A stretch of DNA of 64,000 nt from contig JAHBTJ010000006.1 in the NCBI GenBank assembly GCA_019638595.1, positions 62,001 through 126,000 on the forward strand, read 5' to 3'. Position numbers and translations under genes: made by a program. This document shows, one piece after another, positions 20,649 through 30,556 of the stretch. Origin of the DNA: Chitinophagaceae bacterium (GTDB lineage Bacteria; Bacteroidota; Bacteroidia; Chitinophagales; Chitinophagaceae). The notes beneath the pieces are model-generated. The model was not told where the DNA came from, ran no database searches, and saw nothing but the letters and a program-made list of their open reading frames with translations. The first letter of the stretch is position 1; the number at the start of each line of letters is the position of its first letter.

Positions 20649-21128
20649 ATGAATTTACCTGCTCTGCTGGCAAAGCATATAAAAGAAGTTTTTTTTGGAA
20701 AAAACTGGACCTGGGTGAATTGTAAAGATACTCTGGACGGGGTAACCTGGCAGCAGGCGATAACAAAAGTTCATTCTTTTAATACAATCGCCGCGCTTGT
20801 ATACCATATCAATTATTATGTAAGGGCAGTTACAAAAGTGCTGGAAGGTGGCGTGCTGGATTCAAAAGACAAATACAGCTTTGATCATCCGCCTATCAAT
20901 AATCAGCAGGACTGGGAAACTTTTATGAATGAAGTATGGAATGATGTGGAAAAATTTGTGGTACTGGTAGAGCAATTGCCGGATGACAAGCTGACGGAAA
21001 TTTTTGCAGATGAAAAATATGGTAGTTTTTACAGGAACATCCAGGGCGTTATTGAACATACGCATTATCATCTGGGGCAAATTGTGCTGACTAAGAAGAT
21101 ACTCTTTGAGGAAAATCCGGTTTTATGA
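20649..21128 (+). CDS. DinB-like putative metal-dependent protein
   Basis: A 159-residue four-helix-bundle protein. Three histidine positions typical of the DinB/YfiT fold are visible: one in LVYHINYY (about residue 57) and two in EHTHYHLGQIV near residue 140, which in the family bind a metal. Some family members are thiol transferases; many are stress-induced with unknown reaction. Its TGA overlaps the convergent LytTR gene, whose stop is the adjacent TTA, so the two reading frames share 6 bp. Confidence 0.75.
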   Translation: MNLPALLAKHIKEVFFGKNWTWVNCKDTLDGVTWQQAITKVHSFNTIAALVYHINYYVRAVTKVLEGGVLDSKDKYSFDHPPINNQQDWETFMNEVWNDVEKFVVLVEQLPDDKLTEIFADEKYGSFYRNIQGVIEHTHYHLGQIVLTKKILFEENPVL

Positions 21129-21854
21129 AAACCTGATCTTATCCCATAATTTATTCTGTACTACCTGTTTTATGACCAACTCCCGGTAATTCCTGCTCAT
21201 AGGTATACGATGTTGCAGAATAAAGATTTCGTTCCCTTCTATGCTTTCAATTTTGTTGATAGATACTATGTAAGATTTATGTACACGGATAAATTGCTGC
21301 GGATCCAGGTTTTCCTCAAGATTCTTAATATACAACAATGTAATATACTTTCCACGGGTGGTGTAAATGCTTACATAGTTCTGCATACCTTCTATATACA
21401 AAATATCCTCAAATAGAATTTTTTCGTATTTATTGCCACACTTAATAAAAAAGTAATCTGTTTTAGGGCCCGTTTCGCTGGCTGTAGTTTTGCTGATCAG
21501 TTGATAGTAGTCTTTCGCCTTACTAACCGCTTTCAAAAACCGCTCGAAGGTGATTGGCTTTAACAGGTAGTCTATCACATCTAACCGGAAACCTTCAAGG
21601 GCGTAACTGGGATAGGCTGTGGTCACGATTACCATGGGCGGATTTTTCACGATTTTCAGGAAATCAATTCCACTCATCTTAGGCATCTGTATGTCCAGAA
21701 AGATAAGATCAATCGGATTTTTATCAAGCATATCCATCAGGCTCACGGGATTGTCGCAGTTGCCGGCCAATTCCAGGAAATGAACTTCACGTACATAATT
21801 GGAAAGTCCTTCCCGGGCAAGCGGTTCATCATCTACTATTATACAACGCAGCAT
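21123..21854 (-). CDS. LytTR-family response regulator
   Basis: A 243-residue cytosolic regulator. The receiver domain has Asp8/Asp9, the phospho-acceptor Asp54 in LIFLDIQMPKMSG, Thr near 78 and Lys near 98. The C-terminal LytTR DNA-binding domain (about 140-240) shows YIEGMQNYVSIYT and FIRVHKSYIV. It lies 16 nt downstream of a LytS-type kinase on the same strand and should be its partner. Such pairs in Bacteroidota usually control nearby export or surface genes; the outer-membrane protein at 23485 is a candidate target, by position only. Confidence 0.9.
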   Translation of the reverse strand: MLRCIIVDDEPLAREGLSNYVREVHFLELAGNCDNPVSLMDMLDKNPIDLIFLDIQMPKMSGIDFLKIVKNPPMVIVTTAYPSYALEGFRLDVIDYLLKPITFERFLKAVSKAKDYYQLISKTTASETGPKTDYFFIKCGNKYEKILFEDILYIEGMQNYVSIYTTRGKYITLLYIKNLEENLDPQQFIRVHKSYIVSINKIESIEGNEIFILQHRIPMSRNYRELVIKQVVQNKLWDKIRFS

Positions 21855-21870
21855 ATATTTATTACTAAAA

Positions 21871-23028
21871 TCAGGTGGTGATCAAATGTTTTGTCGGCAA
21901 TGAACCGGTTTGAATTTCAGCATGATATTCCGATGCTTCTAACTTTAATAACAGCTCTGCTTTAAAATACTTATCGTTCTTTTCAATATCCAGCTTGTGT
22001 TTGCCGGGGTATATAAGTTCAAGCCTCCTGTGCACATTCTGTAACCCTATGCCACTGTATTTTATCGCCTGTACATTAGGTAAGGGAGATACACTGTTTA
22101 TAACAGAAAACTTCAAATTTCCCTCCTGCATACCAAGATATATATGTATCCGGTTTGATGAACCGGTTTGAAAGGATACATGTTTGAACGCGTTCTCCAC
22201 AAATGTCATGAGAATGAAGGGCGCTATTGCATATGTATCCGCAAATTTTTTTTCGATGTTCACCTGTACTTCTGTTTGATTGTTTTGCCGCAGCTTTTCC
22301 AGTTCGATAAAATTTTCGAGATAGTTAATTTCCCGGGAAAGAGCGATCACTTTCTCATTGCTTTCATATAGCTGGTGCCGCAATAGCTCCGAGAATTTGG
22401 CGAGCGATGCTGATGCCATATCCGGGTTTTTATGGATCAATACAAAAATGGAGTTGATGGTGTTGAACAGGAAATGAGGGTTAAACTGGTATTTCAGGAA
22501 TTTTAATTCAGTTTCCAGCTTTTCGTTTTCAAGCAATTGCTCTCTTCGTTTGGCCTGTAACCAGTTTTTTGTAAGTTTTACACTCATGCCCAAAGTCATG
22601 CTGGCGGCGGAAGAAGCGAGGGTATTGACCTGGAAGAAATAAAAGTAGTTATTTGGATCTACACCATACAATGCTTCGAAGGGCTGCCCCGAGAGCCAGG
22701 AGCTTACATAATACCCCGGAACAATACACACCGCACAAACAATTACCACGAGCGCTACGAGGAAAATGTATTTGATGAAATGCCCTTTTTCGAGATAACG
22801 GGGAATGAGATAGTAAAGGTTAAAATATACTCCCAATGCCTGGAAAATGACGTAAAAAGTATTTTTAATGGCATAAGGCGTGGAAAATGCCGAGTTGAAA
22901 ATCACCAGCGGATCACCTACTGATACGGACCACCATATACAATGATACACAAACCAAAATGGAATGTGGTATAATTTATACCTGATCCACCAGCTTTGAG
23001 ATGATGTATAATTGGTATTTGGGTGCAT
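21871..23028 (-). CDS. LytS/YehU-type sensor histidine kinase
   Basis: A 385-residue membrane kinase. Four or five hydrophobic segments fill residues of about 20-150. A short coiled coil (about 158-178) leads to the His_kinase motif FNPHFLFNTINS with phospho-acceptor His185. The ATPase part has FVENAFKH and GIGLQNV, giving the N and G boxes. No periplasmic sensor domain of size is present, so sensing is probably within the membrane. Co-transcribed with the LytTR regulator. Confidence 0.9.
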   Translation of the reverse strand: MHPNTNYTSSQSWWIRYKLYHIPFWFVYHCIWWSVSVGDPLVIFNSAFSTPYAIKNTFYVIFQALGVYFNLYYLIPRYLEKGHFIKYIFLVALVVIVCAVCIVPGYYVSSWLSGQPFEALYGVDPNNYFYFFQVNTLASSAASMTLGMSVKLTKNWLQAKRREQLLENEKLETELKFLKYQFNPHFLFNTINSIFVLIHKNPDMASASLAKFSELLRHQLYESNEKVIALSREINYLENFIELEKLRQNNQTEVQVNIEKKFADTYAIAPFILMTFVENAFKHVSFQTGSSNRIHIYLGMQEGNLKFSVINSVSPLPNVQAIKYSGIGLQNVHRRLELIYPGKHKLDIEKNDKYFKAELLLKLEASEYHAEIQTGSLPTKHLITT

Positions 23029-23484
23029 GCTCTGGTAAAATACGGAAACTATTTACGTATTTCACCCCGGTTATGTAAAATGCACTAAATAATTGACAAG
23101 CAGCATTTCTCAGGTTACGAAAGGTAGGGGAATGAGGAGCATTTCGTCAAATATTGGTTACCGGTTGATAAGCGTCAAACTGAATAATGTGTTATTGACA
23201 TCCGGTGCGAGGAAAGAAGCAGTCACCGCGGTGAAGAAACGGGACAGATGCACAAGATGGCTTTGGCGCAGTAAGCAGCAGTTGAGGCAGACTTCATCAG
23301 TGCGCCGCGCCATGACGGTAAGGGATTGATGATTTGCATCAGGCTTATGCGCAACACGCGTACACGGAAGAAAAATACATCTGACAGAAACTCAGTTGCA
23401 TTTGGTCAATTAAACAATACCGGTAATCACACGTTTTTTATTTATCCTGCTGGCTGTATTTGATTTGCGGGAAATATCAGCGCA
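23029..23484. other. Intergenic region upstream of divergent kinase and receptor genes
   Basis: A 456-bp gap with no convincing gene. A 78-codon frame at 23093-23329 has no start context or family resemblance. Promoters for the kinase operon and the barrel protein should be here; none is clear enough to mark. Confidence 0.5.
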
Positions 23485-25947
23485 ATGAAATACGTTTTTC
23501 TACTCCTTTTTTGTTGGCTGCTGATCGGTGTTGTGCAGGCGCAGGTATCCCTCTCGGGAAGTGTGATTGCAACTGATGGAAAACCGGTCGCTTCAGCCAA
23601 TATTCTTTTACTGCGACATGCAGACAGTGTTTTGGTAAAAGGTGCTGTTACCAACGATGCAGGTGTTTATTCGTTTCCGGGTATTGTGGCGGGAGAGTTC
23701 CTGCTGCGTTTCAGCATGGTAGGTTATAGTACTGTATATACACCGATCCACATTACTACGGCAGGTAACAATGTCAATGCCGGTATCCAGGTATTGGAAG
23801 AAATAAAGACAGAACTGAAAACCATTGTTATTAAACCAGAAAAGCCACTCTATCAGCAAAGGCCGGAAGGCATTGTTGTAAATGTATCTGAAAATGTGCT
23901 TACCAGGGGTAGCACGGTGTTGGAAGTATTGACCCGCTCACCGGGAGTAGCTGTTGATCAGCGTAACAACAGCATTTCCTTAAATGGCAAAACAGGTGTA
24001 ACGGTCATGATCAATGAAAAGCCGGTTCGTATGTCTGTAGAGCAGGTAGTTGTTTTCTTAAACGGAATGAGTGCTAACGATATCGAAAAAATTGAATTGC
24101 TTTCAATGCCTCCGGCCGGTTACGACGCAGATGGCGGCGCCGGGGTGATCAACATCCGACTCAAAAAAAATAAACGGCAGGGAACTACAGGCAGTATATC
24201 CGTTACAGGTGGATACGGAAAGCGGGAAAAAGCAACAGGCAGCGGTACCCTCAGCTATGCTTCGGAAAAAGTGAATATTTATAGTTCTTTTACGTACTCT
24301 CATAACCGGTCATATAGTAATATGTTCATCGCCAGTGGCCAGCATATGCCCTTTATGGGCGGCGATGTGTATATGACGTCGCAAGATACTTCCCGGGTGC
24401 GTCGCAACTCCCGTGATATGCTATTGGGTGTAGATATTACTCCGGGCAAAGGCATTACTGTGGGGGCAAATGTTACCTATAATGGCAGCAGCGCATCTGC
24501 AGCATCGGTTACAAATGCGGGTTATAATGTTCTGCCCGATTCTTTGCTGAGTTACCAGGGTTACAACCGGTCTGTCAATCGCTGGAATAACAGCATGACT
24601 TCTGTATACATTGAAAAAAAGTGGGACGAAAAGCAAAAACTTACGCTCGATGCCGACTACCTGGTTTTTAAAAATAAGGCGTTTGCCGACGTTATAAGCA
24701 CTTTTACAGACAAGCATGGTAATCAGCCAGGAACAGATGAAATGTTATTTGCGCCGGTACAAAAAGGTTTTGCGGGCACGAAGATAAAGGTGGGCGTGTT
24801 TAAAACTGACTATTCAAACCAACTCAGTAAAAAGCTGAAATTGGAAACTGGTTTTAAAACAAGCATTACCCGTAACGAAAGTGCATCGGGCATCCAAAGT
24901 TTCCTGAATGGAAATTGGATAGAAAGCGATCAAACATCTAACAATATTATTATGCGTGAACAGGTGCATGCTGCATATGCGTCTTTCAATGCCGTTCTTT
25001 CTCCCTCCTGGCGGGCTACGGTTGGCGCCAGGTATGAATATTCACATACGCACATGAAGAATGCGACAACTGGCGAAGACATTACCACGCGAAAGTTGGG
25101 AAAATTATTTCCAAACGTTTTTCTGTCGAAAAAAATGCAGGCAGGGTGGGAGTGGCAGTTTTCGTACACACGGCGTATAAGCCGTCCTTCTTACAACGAC
25201 CTCGCGTCTTATGTTGGATACAGTGATCCCACAGCGGTTTATACCGGCAATCCCTTTTTAAAGCCTGCTGTTACTGATAATGTAAAAATAGGAATCACTC
25301 ATAAGAAATACTCATTTTCGTTGTTGTACAGCAGAGACAATAATGTTATCAGCAGGAACCAGTTAACAGAAAGCATTGACCGTGATATGTTACTGATCTC
25401 TCCGCAAAATTTACCCAAACAGGACTTTGTAACACTCCAGTGGTTATTGCCTGTTTCCGTAAACGAATGGTGGAAGATGAATTATGGATTTACCGGTGGG
25501 TTAAGACGTTACAAAGTGAACCATACCAAACAGGCATTTACCCAAAACTATTTTGGTTATTCTGCTAATTTCAACCAGGTATTTACATTGCCGGCAGGTT
25601 TTTCCACTGAACTCTCGGGTTGGTACAATGCACGCTCGTTCGACGGTTCCCGGAGGTTAGCCGGTTTTTTTATATTAAATGCAGGAGTTAAAAAAGAATT
25701 GAAAAGGAACGCCGGCATTTTTCAGCTAACGGCATCGGATATTTTAGGTAAGGAGCGATACCTGATTAACTACGGATTGCTGACGGAAGAAGCTTTTTCG
25801 ATTCGCAACACGGTAGATGAGCGGACGGAGTCTGCAGTGTTCCCCATTATTAAACTCACTTATTCACGTTCCTTTGGATCTGTAAAAAAGGAAAATAAAC
25901 AACGTAATACCACACAAGAGGAAAGCAGCCGTGTGATACGGGAGTAG
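23485..25947 (+). CDS. Outer-membrane beta-barrel receptor, TonB-dependent-like (OMP_b-brl_3 type)
   Basis: An 820-residue outer-membrane protein. A signal peptide ending VQAQ is followed by a carboxypeptidase-like regulatory domain (about 22-100), a reduced plug (about 120-225, with EVLTRSPGVAVDQ and GYDADGGAGVINI) and a long barrel. The architecture and length fit the outer-membrane barrel family 3 of Bacteroidota, often found with LytS/LytTR pairs. No TonB box is certain. The C-terminal tail after the last strand is charged and ends in IRE rather than an aromatic residue, common for this family. Substrate unknown. Confidence 0.85.
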   Translation: MKYVFLLLFCWLLIGVVQAQVSLSGSVIATDGKPVASANILLLRHADSVLVKGAVTNDAGVYSFPGIVAGEFLLRFSMVGYSTVYTPIHITTAGNNVNAGIQVLEEIKTELKTIVIKPEKPLYQQRPEGIVVNVSENVLTRGSTVLEVLTRSPGVAVDQRNNSISLNGKTGVTVMINEKPVRMSVEQVVVFLNGMSANDIEKIELLSMPPAGYDADGGAGVINIRLKKNKRQGTTGSISVTGGYGKREKATGSGTLSYASEKVNIYSSFTYSHNRSYSNMFIASGQHMPFMGGDVYMTSQDTSRVRRNSRDMLLGVDITPGKGITVGANVTYNGSSASAASVTNAGYNVLPDSLLSYQGYNRSVNRWNNSMTSVYIEKKWDEKQKLTLDADYLVFKNKAFADVISTFTDKHGNQPGTDEMLFAPVQKGFAGTKIKVGVFKTDYSNQLSKKLKLETGFKTSITRNESASGIQSFLNGNWIESDQTSNNIIMREQVHAAYASFNAVLSPSWRATVGARYEYSHTHMKNATTGEDITTRKLGKLFPNVFLSKKMQAGWEWQFSYTRRISRPSYNDLASYVGYSDPTAVYTGNPFLKPAVTDNVKIGITHKKYSFSLLYSRDNNVISRNQLTESIDRDMLLISPQNLPKQDFVTLQWLLPVSVNEWWKMNYGFTGGLRRYKVNHTKQAFTQNYFGYSANFNQVFTLPAGFSTELSGWYNARSFDGSRRLAGFFILNAGVKKELKRNAGIFQLTASDILGKERYLINYGLLTEEAFSIRNTVDERTESAVFPIIKLTYSRSFGSVKKENKQRNTTQEESSRVIRE

Positions 25948-26060
25948 ACCGGGGATTATCTGCTGTTCTGTTTGTTATCATTTTCCTGAAAGACCATGAT
26001 GGTTGTGCCGATCATTTGGTTATATTGCGCTTCAACTAAATATGATTTATTAAACAATTG

Positions 26061-27548
26061 ATGAGCCTTATGAGAAAGCTTGTATTGCTGTTATCGCTGG
26101 CAACGGTTTGTTGCTATTGTAGTGCCAAAGATTATAATGCCCTTGATTTTGGCGCTAAAGCGGATGGCATTGGTTTGAACACCACGATCATCCAGGGTGC
26201 TATTGACTACATTACCACGCACGGTGGAGGGCGGCTGGTATTCGCTCCCGGTACTTATTTAACCGGCACTATCTATCTTAAATCGAATGTGGTGCTGCAC
26301 CTGGACAGCGGCGCTGTATTACTTGGCTCTGTTAATCCCTTTGATTATGTAAAAGATCCTTATATAGGCTGGATGTCGCTGATATTTGCCCTGAAGCAGG
26401 AAAATATTGGTATTACAGGCAAAGGAATGATTGACGGAAGAGGGTTTTATACGGCCAATAATATGGTTTCCAATATTCACAAGGGTATTGTAAAAGACCC
26501 CTTGAAATTAGATCGCCCCAACGAAACCAACCGCCCGCAGAATGTTTATTTCCGGGAATGTAAAAATATTGTCATCAAAGGAATTACATTAAAGGATCCT
26601 GCCAGTTGGAACCAGACATACGATCAATGCAAAAATTTGTATGTAGATAGTATTAAAGTAGACAGCAAAAACTACTGGAACAATGATGGTATTGACGTGG
26701 TAGATTGCGACGGGGTAGTAATTAAAAATTCATTTTTTGATGCGGCGGATGATGTGTTATGTTTTAAATCGCACGATCCTTCTAAAATTTGTGAAAATGT
26801 AGTGGTAGACAATTGTATAGGTCGTTCAAGCGCCAACGGATTAAAGTTCGGTACGGTTTCCCGCGGCGGCTTCAGGAACTTTAAAGTAACGAATATTACT
26901 ATATACGATACCTACCGTTCCGCTATCACTTTTGCCGCGGTGGACGGAGGGATTGTGGAAAATATTTTGGTAGACGGGGTGAAATCTACCAATACCGGGA
27001 ACGTGATTTATTTACGGATTGGCGACAGGTGGAGCGGAGGTAAAACACCCTCCATGAAAAATGTTGTCATAAAAAATGTATACGCTGAAGTGCCGGCCGG
27101 AAAAGCTGATTCAGGGTATCTCTATGAAGGCCCGGTGGAAGATCTGCCACGGAATATTTCCCCGGCCAGCATTGTAGGGTTGGGTGAGCATAAAATACAA
27201 AATGTTACGCTTGAGAATATCAGGATCGTGTATCCGGGTGGCTCTAACCCTAATTACGCCTACAGGGGGCTTACCAAAGCAGCGTTGGACAGCATACCCG
27301 AAATGCCAACCGCCTATCCCGAGTTTTCCCAGTTTAAAGAATTGCCAGCCTGGGGCTTTTACCTGCGTCATGCGGAAGGAATTCACTTTAAAAATGTGAC
27401 CTTAGTTGCAAAGGAAAAAGAATATCGCCCGGCTATAGTAGCGGATGATGTAAAAAACATTTCATTTGAAAAACTGGATGTGCAGGAGCCGGACAGTAAG
27501 AAAAAGAAACAGGTATTCCTCCACAACTCTACCCAGGTAAAAAAATAG
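26061..27548 (+). CDS. Glycoside hydrolase family 28 (polygalacturonase-like), secreted
   Basis: A 495-residue secreted enzyme. ATG codons at 26061 and 26070 both precede a signal peptide ending in CSA. The parallel beta-helix opens with FGAKADG, standard for pectinases. Numbering from the codon before the ATG, NNDGID at 208-213 and the Asp pair at 231-232 supply the three catalytic acids of GH28; GLKFGT at 261-266 sits where many members have GHG, a substitution seen in some Bacteroidota enzymes. It probably cleaves galacturonan or rhamnogalacturonan outside the cytoplasm. A partial paralogue follows after 21 bp. Confidence 0.85.
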   Translation: MSLMRKLVLLLSLATVCCYCSAKDYNALDFGAKADGIGLNTTIIQGAIDYITTHGGGRLVFAPGTYLTGTIYLKSNVVLHLDSGAVLLGSVNPFDYVKDPYIGWMSLIFALKQENIGITGKGMIDGRGFYTANNMVSNIHKGIVKDPLKLDRPNETNRPQNVYFRECKNIVIKGITLKDPASWNQTYDQCKNLYVDSIKVDSKNYWNNDGIDVVDCDGVVIKNSFFDAADDVLCFKSHDPSKICENVVVDNCIGRSSANGLKFGTVSRGGFRNFKVTNITIYDTYRSAITFAAVDGGIVENILVDGVKSTNTGNVIYLRIGDRWSGGKTPSMKNVVIKNVYAEVPAGKADSGYLYEGPVEDLPRNISPASIVGLGEHKIQNVTLENIRIVYPGGSNPNYAYRGLTKAALDSIPEMPTAYPEFSQFKELPAWGFYLRHAEGIHFKNVTLVAKEKEYRPAIVADDVKNISFEKLDVQEPDSKKKKQVFLHNSTQVKK

Positions 27549-27569
27549 TGAACCATTAACAACAGCAAA

Positions 27570-28304
27570 ATGAATTTCTTTAAAATAGTATTGATCGTTT
27601 TTGTACTGCCTTTTTCAGCATTGGCAAAGGATTATAATGCCTCCTTATTTGGTGCAAAATCAGACGGCTTCACCTTAAATACAAAGTCTATACAAAAAGG
27701 TATTGACTATATAAGCGAGAACGGGGGAGGAACACTGGTATTTTATGTAGGCAGGTATCTTACCGGAAGCATTCAACTGAAATCGAACGTTACTATAAAG
27801 CTGGAAGAAGGGGCAGTATTGGTGGGGTCAGGATCCATTTACGATTACAATTCCTCCGGCGGCATTAAAGCAATTATCAGTGCCGACGGGCAGCAAAATA
27901 TCGGTATATCCGGTAAAGGTGTAATAGAAGGCAGAAGCGCTTTGTTGTTAAGCAATATGCAGGCGTTACAGGAAAAAGGATTTTTGCTTGATTCTCTTAC
28001 GCAAAAGCCGGTAATGCTGGGCTTTAGCAATTGTACGAATATTAGCATTGATTCCGTAAACCTGTGGGATGCTGCGGGTACTGTACAAACTTTCAGAAAA
28101 TGTACGGAAGTAAAAATAGACCGTGTTACGATCAAAAGTAAAGCTGCTACAGAAGCGGGAAATATTTTTATTGATAATACCCGGGTGAATATCATTAACT
28201 CCTATGTGGAAACACCGGGTAAAACATTACAATGGACAGGCGACCGGAGTGAAATAAAAATTGAAAAATCAATTGATAGTAAAGGAAACCTTTTGCAACC
28301 ATAG
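27570..28304 (+). CDS. Truncated, catalytically incomplete GH28-like beta-helix protein
   Basis: A 244-residue secreted protein homologous to the first half of the preceding enzyme (shared KDYNA, FGAK-DG, YLTG, LKSNV, GKG-I-GR patterns). The alignment carries to about residue 180, then the protein ends without the NNDGID and Asp-Asp motifs, so it should not hydrolyse glycosidic bonds by the GH28 mechanism. Either a tandem-duplicate relic that stays open or a binding protein. The reading frame and signal peptide are intact, favouring expression. Confidence 0.7.
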   Translation: MNFFKIVLIVFVLPFSALAKDYNASLFGAKSDGFTLNTKSIQKGIDYISENGGGTLVFYVGRYLTGSIQLKSNVTIKLEEGAVLVGSGSIYDYNSSGGIKAIISADGQQNIGISGKGVIEGRSALLLSNMQALQEKGFLLDSLTQKPVMLGFSNCTNISIDSVNLWDAAGTVQTFRKCTEVKIDRVTIKSKAATEAGNIFIDNTRVNIINSYVETPGKTLQWTGDRSEIKIEKSIDSKGNLLQP

Positions 28305-28415
28305 CAGGGTATTGGGTGCTGATGTGTGTCGTTTTTATTGAATCCGCCAGGGATTGAGTGTGAATCCGCCGCGGATATACTTTGCTGCATATACAGCATA
28401 TAGCGGTATGCTGTC

Positions 28416-28523
28416 CGAACCTGCCTGCCGCAGGCACGGCGAACTCCTATAGATATTTTGCTGTGCAAAGCGTTTCTTTGCTATGCAAGGCGCCCATGAC
28501 TATCCCTGCGTCAGGCAGGTTCG
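28416..28523. repeat. Inverted-repeat element with 12-bp ends
   Basis: CGAACCTGCCTG (28416-28427) and its exact complement (28512-28523) bound a 108-bp segment. The left end overlaps the small palindrome TGCCTG-CCG-CAGGCA (28422-28436). Non-coding; MITE-like or REP-like. Confidence 0.5.
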
Positions 28524-28562
28524 CTTCTTAATGGTTGCCTGCACCTCTTAAATTATATCGCA

Positions 28563-30449
28563 ATGAGATCAACCAGCTTTGTTTTGTTTTTCCTGGCCCT
28601 CTTATACCTTCGTGGCAATGGTCAGGCGTTACCCCGGGATATAATATCACCCGGTGGAAAGCTTCGGGCAGTGTTTAACCTGGATCCTGTGAACAACGAA
28701 TTGTCGTACCGCGTTATATACAGGGAACGCCCTGTAATATTAAAGTCGGCGTTGGGCATAACCTGGAATGGCATAACCTGGAACGACCAATTGATCCTGG
28801 AAAGCCAAACAAACAGGCAGCAGGATACGACCTGGCACCCAATGTATGGCGAACGCAGTACGGTAAGAGATCATTTTAACGAAACAACGCTCACGTTAGG
28901 AAAAAAAGGATTTGCCGGCAGGAAGTTGCAGATCGTGGTCAGGGCGTATGACCAGGGTATCGCTTTCCGGTATGTATTCCCCGAACTGCCGGATGGCGGT
29001 CCGTATCTGCGTATAACGGAAGAGGCTACCCTTTTTTCCTTTCCTGATAAAACACAGGCATGGTATACGCCCCGTGCCCAAACCCTGTATCAATTATTGC
29101 CGTTAAAAAGCTGGCCCGGCGAATCGGAAAGACCCTTAACCCTGGAGCTCCCCAACGGCTTATATGTTTGCCTGGGAGAAGCCGGATTGGTCAATTATTC
29201 CCGTACAAAATTTAAGTTGCATGCAGGCAGCCCTAACGCGATCCTGTGTTCAATGTATGACGCTGTAGATGAGATTGCGCCGTTCAGTTCTCCCTGGCGG
29301 GTAATAATGGTAGCGGAGCAGCCCGGTGATCTGCTTGTTAATAATGATATCATTCTAAATTTGAATCCTCCCTGCGCCATCAAAAATGCCGAATGGATCA
29401 AACCCGGGAAGGTGATGCGGGAAATAACGCTCTCCACAGGGGGAGCAAAGAAACTGGTAGATTTTGCGGTGAAACGGAACCTGCAGTATATTCATTTTGA
29501 TGCGGGATGGTATGGATACGAATACGCCGCTGCTTCCAATGCTACCCGTGTAGAAGTGGATCCGCGGCGAAATCCAAAGAATGATCTGAATCTTCCTGAA
29601 GCGATCAGGTATGCTCGTTCACATAATATCGGGGTGATCTTATACGTCAATCAAAGGGCGTTAGCCGCACAGTTGGATTCTATTTTGCCGCTGTATGAAA
29701 AATGGGGTGTAGCAGGAGTAAAATTCGGCTTTGTCCAGGTGGGCTCGCACCGTTGGACAACCTGGCTGCACGATGCGATTAAGAAATGCGCCCAATATCA
29801 TTTGATGGTGAATATTCACGACGAGTACCGGCCTACGGGCTTCAGCCGTACCTATCCGAACCTCATGACGCAGGAAGGTATTCTCGGCAACGAGGGCATG
29901 CCCGACGCCATGCACAATACCATTTTGCCATTTACCCGTTTTGTGGCAGGGGCTGCCGATTATACTTTTTGTTACTATTACCGTAAAGAGTTTGGTCATC
30001 CTGAACGTCATATCCGGACAACACCTGCACATCAACTCGCCTTGCCGGTAATTTTCTATAGCCCGTGGCAATACATGTACTGGTATGACAAGCCTGAAGA
30101 TTACCAGGGTGAGCCGGAGCTTGAATTCTGGGATACATTACCAACCACTTGGGATGATACAAAGGTTGTTCAGGGCGGGATTGGTAAATACATAACCGTT
30201 GCACGAAAAAGCGGTGAGGACTGGTTTGTAGGTGCCATTACAGGCAATGAGGAAAGAGATATGAAAATACCGCTGGATTTCCTGGATGCAGGAAAAAAGT
30301 ATGAGGCAAGTATTTATTCAGACGATCCCGGAGTAAACACCCGGACAAAAGTAGCTATAAAGAGAATGATAGTAAACGCATCTACGGTACTGGATGCCAG
30401 GTTACAACCATCCGGCGGGCAGGCTATCCGGATCACCGCTGTTAAATAG
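28563..30449 (+). CDS. Glycoside hydrolase family 97 enzyme, secreted
   Basis: A 628-residue enzyme with a signal peptide (ends GNGQA). The GH97 N-terminal beta-sandwich covers about 25-285, the TIM barrel about 290-560 and the C-terminal sandwich the rest. Visible barrel motifs: IHFDAGWYG (310-318), VKFGF (386-390), NIHDEYRPTG (417-426), TQEGILGNEG (436-445). Retaining alpha-galactosidase members carry an Asp nucleophile in the VKFGF strand; Gly occupies it here, which points to the inverting alpha-glucosidase (SusB-like) type. That last step is inference. It lies among pectin and carotenoid genes without a Sus locus. Confidence 0.85.
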   Translation: MRSTSFVLFFLALLYLRGNGQALPRDIISPGGKLRAVFNLDPVNNELSYRVIYRERPVILKSALGITWNGITWNDQLILESQTNRQQDTTWHPMYGERSTVRDHFNETTLTLGKKGFAGRKLQIVVRAYDQGIAFRYVFPELPDGGPYLRITEEATLFSFPDKTQAWYTPRAQTLYQLLPLKSWPGESERPLTLELPNGLYVCLGEAGLVNYSRTKFKLHAGSPNAILCSMYDAVDEIAPFSSPWRVIMVAEQPGDLLVNNDIILNLNPPCAIKNAEWIKPGKVMREITLSTGGAKKLVDFAVKRNLQYIHFDAGWYGYEYAAASNATRVEVDPRRNPKNDLNLPEAIRYARSHNIGVILYVNQRALAAQLDSILPLYEKWGVAGVKFGFVQVGSHRWTTWLHDAIKKCAQYHLMVNIHDEYRPTGFSRTYPNLMTQEGILGNEGMPDAMHNTILPFTRFVAGAADYTFCYYYRKEFGHPERHIRTTPAHQLALPVIFYSPWQYMYWYDKPEDYQGEPELEFWDTLPTTWDDTKVVQGGIGKYITVARKSGEDWFVGAITGNEERDMKIPLDFLDAGKKYEASIYSDDPGVNTRTKVAIKRMIVNASTVLDARLQPSGGQAIRITAVK

Positions 30450-30556
30450 TGTAAAAAAGAGGACGGAAATTGAACTCATTCAATAAAATATACGGATCCG
30501 GGAACAGCGGCAAAAGTTATCTCCGCAAAAAACTAATTTCAATAACTTGTGATCAT

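Noticed and set aside
23093-23329. 78-codon open frame in the gap before the barrel protein
   Set aside because: Arg/Thr-rich translation without family resemblance or start signal; gap contains promoters of both neighbours.
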